A stretch of 5,225 nt of DNA, from positions 1-5,225 of the forward strand of contig URWZ01000130.1 in NCBI GenBank assembly GCA_900551625.1, written 5' to 3'. Both the position numbers and the translations under genes were made by a program. The stretch's first letter is position 1, and every line of letters begins with the position of its first letter. Positions 1 through 5,215 of the stretch are shown here, in pieces. This DNA is from an uncultured Collinsella sp. GTDB lineage: Bacteria; Actinomycetota; Coriobacteriia; Coriobacteriales; Coriobacteriaceae. The notes under the pieces were generated by a model. The model saw only the letters and a list, made by a program, of their open reading frames with translations. It was not told the DNA's origin and searched no databases.

Positions 1-53
1 GGCTCTTTTAGCTGGTTCGAATGGTCGCACCAATCATACCAGTCAAAAAAGCC
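1..53 (-). terminator. Long imperfect hairpin downstream of the nucleoside hydrolase, probable terminator cut by the window edge
   Basis: Two 25-nt arms (1-25 and 29-53) are inverted copies of each other at 19 of 25 positions, around a 3-nt loop at 26-28. Read as minus-strand RNA, three of the six differences become G-U pairs, giving 22 of 25 paired positions. Read as plus-strand RNA only one difference is tolerated, so the structure belongs to the leftward transcript. It starts about 18 nt after the nucleoside hydrolase stop codon. A U-tract would lie beyond base 1 and cannot be seen. The preceding minus-strand GGGACGGGGC could extend the stem if its complement lies just outside the window. 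It may instead be a dispersed repeat. Confidence 0.5.
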
Positions 54-71
54 CCGTCCCAAAAAGACAAC

Positions 72-1046
72 TTAGCCCAGGACGCGGGCCATACGCGTCT
101 TGAACTCGGACAGGAAGCGCGGGGCGTCGACGGTCAGCGCCACGAGTGCGCTCTTGTCGGGGTCGGCCACACGGCGCTCATCGCAAATGGTGCGGCCGCG
201 ATACTCGCCCAGCAGATCAACACGCAGATTGCAGCCGAGCGCACCCACGAGCGTGGGGTCGATCGCCACGGCAACGGCCAGCGGATCGTGCAGCGCACAA
301 CCACCCAGGTAGGGTGCGTTCATCTCGTACGAGCCAATGTAGTGCTCGACCATGCTCGCAAATGCGCAGCCCGCCATGGTGCCCGAGCCCGTCCAGCCGG
401 CAATGTCGCGGCGTGTGAGCACCACGCGATGCGTCACGTCCAGACCCACCATGGTGAGCTTACGGCCCGAGCGCAGCACCGCGTCGGCTGCCTCGGGGTC
501 GCTCGCCATATTGGCCTCGGCGCCCGCGCTCACGTTGCCGGGCACGGTAAGGGCGCCGCCCATCACGACCACGCGGCCGATGGACATCATCGCCGCCGCA
601 GCGCGCTCCAGGGCGAGCGCCAGGTTGGAGAGCGGGCCAGTCGCCACGTAGACCAGATCGGGACCATAGGTGCGCGCGGCATCGATCAGATAATCGACCG
701 CAGCGTTGCCGTCGGCCGAGGTCGCCCCCACCGGCTCGTAGGGCGACGCGGGCACGCTCGCGCCGCCGATGCCGTTCTTGCCGTGAATGAGCGCGGTGGA
801 CGCCGGCGGCGTATAGGGCTCAGTCGCCTGCAGAGGACGGTCGGCACCCAGGTACACCGGAACCTCGGGGCGACCCAGCAGATCGAGCACCGCCAGGCAA
901 TTGTGCGCCGATTGCTCGACGCGCACGTTACCAAAGCACGTGGTGATGCCCACGAGCTCCACCTCGGGGCTCGCGATGGCATAGGCCAGCGCCATCGCAT
1001 CGTCAACACCCATATCCAGATCAAGGATCAGCTTCTTGATTGCCAT
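72..1046 (-). CDS. Nucleoside hydrolase (inosine-uridine preferring / pyrimidine-type family), 324 aa
   Basis: This cytosolic enzyme would hydrolyse the N-glycosidic bond of ribonucleosides to free base plus ribose. The N-terminal metal and ribose site is present as D9-x-D11-M-G-x-D15-D16-A; the usual residue after the second Asp is Pro, here Met. Further family landmarks are G39-N40, HGKNGIGG at 89-96, ATGPLSNLALAL at 135-146, an E177-x-N179 ... D183-P184 block, GLDVTH at 201-206 and the active-site-region LHDP at 252-255. Length and motif order fit a complete family member. The ATG at 1046 follows GGAG on the minus strand (1057-1054) with a 7-nt spacing, inside the end of the ribokinase gene. 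The gap to the ribokinase stop is only 4 nt, so the two are very likely cotranscribed and translationally coupled. Substrate preference (uridine, cytidine or purine) cannot be read reliably. The family call is secure. Confidence 0.95.
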   Translation of the reverse strand: MAIKKLILDLDMGVDDAMALAYAIASPEVELVGITTCFGNVRVEQSAHNCLAVLDLLGRPEVPVYLGADRPLQATEPYTPPASTALIHGKNGIGGASVPASPYEPVGATSADGNAAVDYLIDAARTYGPDLVYVATGPLSNLALALERAAAAMMSIGRVVVMGGALTVPGNVSAGAEANMASDPEAADAVLRSGRKLTMVGLDVTHRVVLTRRDIAGWTGSGTMAGCAFASMVEHYIGSYEMNAPYLGGCALHDPLAVAVAIDPTLVGALGCNLRVDLLGEYRGRTICDERRVADPDKSALVALTVDAPRFLSEFKTRMARVLG

Positions 1047-1050
1047 TGTT

Positions 1051-2046
1051 CTACTCCGCTTCTCCGTCTTGTACTAAATCGTCTAAATCAAACACGCGCT
1101 CAACTTCGGCGCGCGTGGGAATCGATTGCTGAGCGCCCAGGCGCGACACCGTCACCGCCGAGGCGCGAGCGCCCGCGGCCATGCACTCAAAGAGCGGCAG
1201 GCCCTCTAGGCGAGCCGCCGCCAACGCGCCGATAAACGTATCGCCGGCGGCCGTGGTATCGACTACCGTACTCGAAAGTGCCGGCATGCGCAGCAGCTCA
1301 CCGCCATCGCCGAGCGTAACCGAGCCGGCACCGCCCAACGTGATGACCGCAGCCCCGGCACCCTTGTCGAGCAGCGCATTGAGCGCCGCGACGCAGCTTG
1401 CATCATCCGTGGGCAGAATGCCCGTCAGAACCTGGCACTCGGTCTCGTTGGGGCAGACCAGGTCGACCGCAGGCCAGACCTCCGCAGGCAGCTCGCAGGC
1501 AGGCGCTGGATTAAAGACCGTATAGAACCCCAGCTCGTGAGCACAAACAAGCGCCTCGGCCGTCGCCGCAAGGTCACATTCACCCTGGGCGATAAAGACG
1601 CTTCCGGCAGCCGGGGCAATCTCGCTGGCGTCGTCGTCGAGCTCATGGGCCACCAGACGCCTCAACGCGCAGGCAACGTCCGCGCCCGCAAGCGCATGGT
1701 TGGCGCCCGGTGACAGTATGATGCGGTTGTCGCCCTCGCAGCGAATGATGGTCGCCGTTCCCGTCTCCACGTCATCGCGATGCACTACAAAGTCACAGTC
1801 CACGCCGGCGTCTTGGAGCCCCACCACGAGCGACGCGCCGAACGCGTCGCGACCGACCGCGCCGATCATGTGCGTGCACGCGCCCATACGCGCGGCAGCT
1901 ACAGCCTGATTGGCGCCCTTGCCGCCGGCGTTGGTGATAAACCCGCTGCCGCCGACGGTCTCGCCCGCACGCGGTATGCGCTCGCACGCCACCGAAAGGT
2001 CCATGTTCATGCTGCCGAACACCGCAACGATGCCGCGATCTGCCAT
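1051..2046 (-). CDS. rbsK: Ribokinase, 331 aa
   Basis: This PfkB-family sugar kinase would phosphorylate D-ribose with ATP to ribose 5-phosphate in the cytosol. Visible motifs, numbered from the ATG at 2046, are GSMNMDL at 11-17, the GGKGANQAVAAARMG sugar-binding block at 41-55, NPAPA at 179-183, PNETE at 199-203, and the catalytic/anion-hole signature DTTAAGDTFIGAL at 263-275 with D269 as the likely base. The C-terminal GAQQSIPTRAEV also fits ribokinases. There is an acidic insertion around 135-148 (ELDDDASEIAPAAG), making it somewhat longer than the roughly 309-residue E. coli enzyme. The frame extends 18 codons upstream to a GTG at 2100, but a strong AGGAGG sits 5 nt before the ATG at 2046, so the shorter form is preferred. 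It is first in an operon with the nucleoside hydrolase, whose ribose product it would use. Another PfkB sugar kinase specificity is possible but less likely. Confidence 0.95.
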   Translation of the reverse strand: MADRGIVAVFGSMNMDLSVACERIPRAGETVGGSGFITNAGGKGANQAVAAARMGACTHMIGAVGRDAFGASLVVGLQDAGVDCDFVVHRDDVETGTATIIRCEGDNRIILSPGANHALAGADVACALRRLVAHELDDDASEIAPAAGSVFIAQGECDLAATAEALVCAHELGFYTVFNPAPACELPAEVWPAVDLVCPNETECQVLTGILPTDDASCVAALNALLDKGAGAAVITLGGAGSVTLGDGGELLRMPALSSTVVDTTAAGDTFIGALAAARLEGLPLFECMAAGARASAVTVSRLGAQQSIPTRAEVERVFDLDDLVQDGEAE

Positions 2047-2051
2047 GGAAA

Positions 2052-2057
2052 CCTCCT
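2052..2057 (-). promoter_or_regulatory. Strong ribosome binding site fixing the ribokinase start
   Basis: Minus-strand AGGAGG is 5 nt upstream of the ATG at 2046. It decides the start against an in-frame GTG at 2100, which has no comparable site. Confidence 0.85.
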
Positions 2058-2110
2058 CATCTGCGGGCCTTATGCCCACCGCCGGCCGTCGATCGTGCAC
2101 TCTCGCACCC

Positions 2111-2139
2111 CCTATAACTTTAGTTCACTTTGATGTGGA
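2111..2139 (-). promoter_or_regulatory. Candidate promoter of the ribokinase-nucleoside hydrolase operon
   Basis: On the minus strand, TCCACA (2139-2134, four of six matches to TTGACA) and TATAGG (2116-2111, four of six to TATAAT) are separated by 17 nt. Transcription would start near 2104, leaving a leader of about 60 nt before the ribokinase ATG. Both hexamers are imperfect, and no operator or riboswitch could be recognised in the leader. Confidence 0.4.
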
Positions 2140-2188
2140 CGCGCGCTTGAGCTTGCGCCAGCAGCAAGCATTCACAGGAGCAGGCAGC

Positions 2189-2194
2189 TACAAT
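2189..2194 (+). promoter_or_regulatory. Candidate -10 element for the acyltransferase gene
   Basis: TACAAT matches the sigma-70-type -10 consensus at five of six positions and lies 39 nt before the ATG. No convincing -35 hexamer is found 16-18 nt upstream, so this is only a candidate. Confidence 0.3.
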
Positions 2195-2233
2195 GAAGGC
2201 GTGCTGATTATTCTCGTCATTGGATGATGTTTT

Positions 2234-4450
2234 ATGGAACAACTCTCGCAATCGGGCTCGCGCGGTCGACGCCGCACGGGCAACGAGCCGGCGCCGCACG
2301 AACGCGTGAAGGGCGAACGCCGTGCCAACGAGCCGCGACGCACCGCGAGCCCCCATCGCGCTTCTGCTAACAACGCGGGCCGCGCCAACACTCCCGCCGC
2401 GGAGCAGACGCCTGCTCGCCCCAAGTCCCGCTACATCCCTGCGCTCGACGGTCTGCGTACGCTCGCCGTCGTCGCAGTGGTGCTCTATCACCTTAACCTC
2501 ACGTGGGCTCAGGGCGGCCTGCTTGGCGTCACGATCTTCTTTGTGCTTTCGGGCTATCTGATCACGCGCTTGCTGCTCAACGAAGTCGCTAAGACCGGCC
2601 GCATCGATCTTAAGAGCTTCTGGATTCGCCGCATCCGTCGCCTGGTCCCCGCCGTGGTAACGGTAGTGTTCGTGACCTGCGCGCTGTGCACCATCTTTAA
2701 CCACGTGATGCTCACCAAGATGCGCCCCGACATCCTGCCGTCGCTGTTGTTCTTCAACAACTGGTGGCAGATTGCCCAAAACGTCTCGTACTTCAATGCT
2801 CTGGGCGACCCCTCGCCGCTCACGCACTTTTGGTCGCTTGCCATCGAGGAACAGTTCTACCTGATTTGGCCGCCACTGCTGTTTGCCATGGTATCCATGC
2901 ATGTGAGCAAGCCCAACACGCGCCGCGTGGTTCTGGGCCTTGCCGCGGCATCCGCCCTCGCCATGATGGTGCTTTACAACCCTGCCGCCGACCCCAGCCG
3001 CGTGTACTACGGCACCGACACCCGCGTGTTCTCGCTGCTGCTGGGTGCCTGGATGGCCTTTATCCCCGATCGCGATCTAGCGCCGGTGCGCCTCGCTCAT
3101 CGTTTGGGACTCAATCGCCTGGCTGGCGCCGCCAAGCACGGCAAGAACGCCGAGGGCAAGCCTGGCAAGAAGGTCGACGAATCAGCCGATACCGCCCCGG
3201 CACAGCCGAGCGCCCTCGTGCGCTTTTGGTCCTCGCCCACATCCATCGATGTGTTGGGCGTCGTGGGTCTGGTTGGCCTTGCCGCCATGGTCGCGCTCAC
3301 CAACGGCTACACCGCGTTTCAGTATCGCGGCGGCACGCTGTTATGCTCCATCCTCACACTCATGGTCATCGCGGCCTGCGTGCAGCCCCAGGGAATGGTT
3401 GCCCGCGCGCTGTCCGCCGAGCCGCTCGTGTGGGTTGGCAAGCGCTCGTACAGTATCTATCTGTGGCACTATCCACTGCTGCTGCTTATGAACCCGGTCG
3501 CCAACATCAGCGATACGCCCTGGTGGCAGTACATCTTGCAGGTACTTGTGGTGGTCGCCGTAGCCGAGTGCTCCTATCGCTTTATCGAAACGCCGTTTAG
3601 GAAGGGTGCCTTCGGCCGCACTGTTTCCGAGCTCCGCGAAGGCACCACCACGCCCGCAAGCTGGGTGCGCGCGCATATTCCCGTGTGCGCTACTTGCTGC
3701 GTCGTGTTTGTCGTGGCGCTGGGTGGTCTGGTCTTTGTGCCCGACACATCCGCGCTGAGCGGCGAGGGCGCCGAAATCCTAAACAAGGAAGCCAAAAATG
3801 CAAAACCCCAGGACCAGCAGGCGGCCGACGACACCGACAAGGACAACGACGGCTTCCCCGATGGCTCCTACGACCTGTTGATGATCGGTGACTCCGTGTC
3901 GCTGCGCGCCGTTGATTCCTTTGACGGTGTGTTCCCGCACAGCCATATCGATGCCGAAAAGGGCCGCCAGTTTGATGCGGGCCGCGCGACATTTGAGGGC
4001 TATATCCAGCAGAACCTTGCCGGCAAGATCGTGGTCTTTGCCCTGGGCACCAACGGTTTGGTAACGGACGCCCAGGTCGACGCGATCATGGCCGACGCCG
4101 GCGAGCAGCGTATTGTCGTATTTGTAAACACGCGTAGCCCGCAGCCGTGGGTCGGGTCCACGAACCAGGCCATCGCCAACGCCGCCACGCGCTACAAGAA
4201 TGTACGCGTTATCGACTGGTACGGATATAGTGCCAACCGCAATGATCTGTTCGATGGCGATGGCACGCACCTCTCGAACGCGGGTGTGACCGAGTACCTT
4301 AAGCTCATCCACGATGCCGTCAAGAAGGACCTGCCCGTACACCCCGAGGATCACGTCAACGATCCGCAGCCGGCAGCCGTCAAGTCTGCCACCGACGCAC
4401 TCGTCAATGCGCTCGCTCTCAAGCCGCACAAGCTGGGCGGCGACAAGTAA
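2234..4450 (+). CDS. OatA-like membrane O-acyltransferase with C-terminal SGNH domain, 738 aa
   Basis: Predicted to move acetyl groups across the membrane and attach them to an envelope glycan; peptidoglycan is the best-known acceptor for this architecture, but the acceptor here is inferred. Residues 1-66 form a basic, probably disordered cytoplasmic tail. The acyltransferase-3 domain begins at YIPALDGLR (67-75), with H86, the FFVLSGYLIT block (102-111), HFWSLAIEEQFYLIWPPL (198-215), YSIYLWHYP (406-414) and ETPFR (452-456). Roughly ten membrane segments are followed by a last one near 483-502. After an exported linker, an SGNH domain shows GDS with nucleophile S554, GRQ at 577-579, LGTNG (604-608) and DGTH with D676 and H679. 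A Lys-rich insertion lies between membrane segments (about 281-335). The ATG has only a weak GGATGATG leader, but an in-frame stop lies three codons upstream, so translation cannot start earlier. It is divergent from the ribokinase operon and appears monocistronic. Confidence 0.93.
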   Translation: MEQLSQSGSRGRRRTGNEPAPHERVKGERRANEPRRTASPHRASANNAGRANTPAAEQTPARPKSRYIPALDGLRTLAVVAVVLYHLNLTWAQGGLLGVTIFFVLSGYLITRLLLNEVAKTGRIDLKSFWIRRIRRLVPAVVTVVFVTCALCTIFNHVMLTKMRPDILPSLLFFNNWWQIAQNVSYFNALGDPSPLTHFWSLAIEEQFYLIWPPLLFAMVSMHVSKPNTRRVVLGLAAASALAMMVLYNPAADPSRVYYGTDTRVFSLLLGAWMAFIPDRDLAPVRLAHRLGLNRLAGAAKHGKNAEGKPGKKVDESADTAPAQPSALVRFWSSPTSIDVLGVVGLVGLAAMVALTNGYTAFQYRGGTLLCSILTLMVIAACVQPQGMVARALSAEPLVWVGKRSYSIYLWHYPLLLLMNPVANISDTPWWQYILQVLVVVAVAECSYRFIETPFRKGAFGRTVSELREGTTTPASWVRAHIPVCATCCVVFVVALGGLVFVPDTSALSGEGAEILNKEAKNAKPQDQQAADDTDKDNDGFPDGSYDLLMIGDSVSLRAVDSFDGVFPHSHIDAEKGRQFDAGRATFEGYIQQNLAGKIVVFALGTNGLVTDAQVDAIMADAGEQRIVVFVNTRSPQPWVGSTNQAIANAATRYKNVRVIDWYGYSANRNDLFDGDGTHLSNAGVTEYLKLIHDAVKKDLPVHPEDHVNDPQPAAVKSATDALVNALALKPHKLGGDK

Positions 4451-4473
4451 CCTGCAGCGCAAACTTCCCACAT

Positions 4474-4511
4474 CCGGAGGGGGTGCCTGCCACGGCAGAC
4501 ACCCCCTCCGG
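4474..4511 (+). terminator. GC-rich perfect 12-bp hairpin after the acyltransferase gene
   Basis: CCGGAGGGGGTG (4474-4485) and its exact complement CACCCCCTCCGG (4500-4511) form a 12-bp stem. After one C-A mismatch, CTGC (4487-4490) pairs with GCAG (4495-4498) around a 4-nt loop. It starts 24 nt after the stop codon, the usual place for a terminator, but no U-tract follows on either strand. It may act as a U-less terminator or an mRNA 3'-stabilising structure, or belong to the adjacent repeat module. Confidence 0.5.
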
Positions 4512-4515
4512 CAGT

Positions 4516-4555
4516 TAGGGACGTTCCTTATGTGCCGGCACCTAGGGACACTCCT
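4516..4555. repeat. REP-like module: two direct repeats flanking a 10-bp palindrome
   Basis: TAGGGACGTTCCT (4516-4528) and TAGGGACACTCCT (4543-4555) are direct copies with two mismatches in 13 positions. Between them is the perfect palindrome GTGCCGGCAC (4532-4541). The first copy is itself a near-palindrome centred on ACGT. The compact intergenic arrangement beside a GC-rich hairpin resembles dispersed REP-type elements. Only one module is present here, so its multicopy nature is an inference. Confidence 0.5.
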
Positions 4556-4703
4556 GACACAGCCGAGGAACGCCCTCCTTGCGACCGAATTCTGGGCGCC
4601 TCGCCACCCCGAGCGTTGTTTCCAAGCCCACACCCGCAGCAAACAACCCAAAATCACTCTTTTCGAGCCGGCTCCAAGAGGTCGTGGACAAAAAGGGGTA
4701 AAT

Positions 4704-4784
4704 ATGAGTACTGTTACCATTTTAGTAGCAGGCAAAACCACCCAAAATGGCGCCCATGCGGTAGCGCGTGACCTTTCCAGTTGA
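4704..4784 (+). other. Small ORF starting in the left repeat arm, 26 codons (doubtful)
   Basis: This frame begins with ATG inside the left inverted-repeat arm and reads MSTVTILVAGKT, ending at a TGA at 4782-4784. AAGGGG lies a few nt upstream and could serve as a ribosome binding site. The only support is the position of the start codon in the conserved arm and the plausible leader. No family is recognised. It may simply be a chance frame. Confidence 0.15.
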
Positions 4785-4893
4785 CCAGAATGTCCGGCTT
4801 AGGACTTGGAGCTCCGCTTTTAATGAACGGATTTTTAGATATGTTCATTATTTTCTTGGTCGTAAATGCTATCAGCCAAGCAACAGTACTCAT
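4714..4893 (-). other. Small ORF starting in the right repeat arm, 59 codons (doubtful)
   Basis: Reading leftward, this frame starts with ATG in the right inverted-repeat arm and begins MSTVAWLIAFTTKK, so it shares its first four residues with the opposing small ORF because the arms are inverted copies. It is antisense to that ORF over most of its length and ends at a TAA inside the left arm. A short hydrophobic N-terminus and a basic, aromatic C-terminus are visible, but no family is recognised. The upstream spacer (TGCC) gives no good ribosome binding site. More likely repeat sequence than a gene. Confidence 0.2.
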
Positions 4894-4941
4894 ATTTGGC
4901 ATTTTTGTCCACACACATATTACTAACCCCCTATAACAGGC

Positions 4942-4977
4942 AAAAAACAGACCGCAACCCATGGCGGCGGACTGTTT
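4942..4977 (-). terminator. Rho-independent terminator of the NRAMP-type transporter gene
   Basis: On the minus strand AAACAG-T-CCGC pairs with GCGG-T-CTGTTT around an 11-nt loop, with a single T-T mismatch, and the descending arm runs into a TTTTTT tract (4947-4942). It begins 17 nt after the transporter stop codon. Confidence 0.8.
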
Positions 4978-4994
4978 GGAGTCCAAAAGAGGCG

Positions 4995-5215
4995 CTAAGC
5001 GCTGTAGCCCATCGCCTGCAGGACAAACATGACGACCGTGAGCACCGTAATCACGGCGATAGTCGCCCAAGTGAGCACGTTCCACACGCGGCCGTTGCGG
5101 TTAGTGCCCATAATGTGACGGTCAGCGGCAATAACCACCTGGAAAACCAGAACCACGGGCAGTAGCACGCCATTGATGACCTGCGAGGTCATCATAATCT
5201 GGAACAGATCGACAC
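4995..5215 (-). CDS. NRAMP-family divalent metal transporter, C-terminal fragment (cut by contig end)
   Basis: About 73 C-terminal residues of an integral membrane protein are visible, ending ...QAMGYSA at a TAG (4997-4995). The fragment reads VDLFQIMMTSQVINGVLLP, then a hydrophobic helix, a polar loop with a D-R-x-x-MG pattern (ADRHIMGTNRNGR), then a final hydrophobic helix (about VLTWATIAVITVLTVVMFVL). The S-Q-V-x-N-G-x-x-L-P segment followed by D-[RK]-x-x-M-G and N-x-R is typical of the last two membrane helices of NRAMP (MntH-like) proton-coupled Mn/Fe transporters. The metal-binding residues in helices 1 and 6 are outside the window, so substrate cannot be judged. The in-frame TAA at 5225-5223 lies in apparent adapter sequence and does not mark a real stop. 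The true gene continues to the right. Confidence 0.78.

Larger units (their letters stand above)
4684..4912. repeat. AT-rich island bounded by long inverted repeats (MITE-like or invertible element candidate)
   Basis: The left arm (4684-4715) and right arm (4882-4912) are inverted copies. Each reads GTGGACAAAAA, then a 5-nt (left) or 4-nt (right) variable spacer, then AAATATGAGTACTGTT, pointing inward. Thus 27 bases match exactly across arms of 32 and 31 nt, with 166 bp between them. The interior holds a perfect 8-bp inverted repeat (4821-4828 / 4843-4850). No target-site duplication is visible outside the arms and no recombinase gene is present. The name MITE-like is descriptive only. Confidence 0.6.
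4451..4994. other. 544-bp gene-poor intergenic region between convergent genes
   Basis: This stretch separates the 3' ends of the acyltransferase and transporter genes. It contains, in order, a GC-rich hairpin (4474-4511), a REP-like module (4516-4555), an undistinguished segment (about 4560-4680) in which no gene is recognised, an inverted-repeat-bounded AT-rich island (4684-4912) and a terminator (4942-4977). GC content falls from more than about 60% in the flanking genes to about 35-40% in 4801-4920 by direct count. Confidence 0.85.

Noticed and set aside
11..32. tRNA 3'-end resemblance (GGTTCGAAT followed by CGCACCA)
   Set aside because: The bases around the T-loop-like sequence do not form a five-base-pair T stem, no acceptor or anticodon arms are present, and the stretch is better explained by the 1-53 inverted repeat.
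21..1235. 404-codon open frame on the plus strand
   Set aside because: It is antisense to the nucleoside hydrolase and the end of ribokinase, both of which carry full family motifs. Its translation is low-complexity His/Arg/Ala-rich, typical of shadow frames in GC-rich DNA.
2120..2902. 260-codon open frame on the minus strand
   Set aside because: It overlaps the divergent promoter region and the start of the acyltransferase in antisense; composition is that of a shadow frame.
2764..3600. 278-codon open frame on the plus strand in another frame
   Set aside because: It is an out-of-frame reading of the acyltransferase membrane domain, Arg/His-rich with no motifs.
4516..4555. CRISPR array
   Set aside because: Only two short, non-identical repeats are present, with a palindrome between them and not a spacer; there are no cas genes.
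4615..4647. 7-bp inverted repeat GTTGTTT / AAACAAC
   Set aside because: A short stem with a 19-nt loop in otherwise undistinguished sequence is expected by chance and does not extend on either side.
3779..4741. 320-codon open frame on the minus strand
   Set aside because: It is antisense to the SGNH domain of the acyltransferase, runs through the hairpin and repeat module, and shows no recognisable domain.
4684..4912. Complete insertion sequence
   Set aside because: There is no transposase frame, no visible target-site duplication, and the 229-bp span is too short for an autonomous element.
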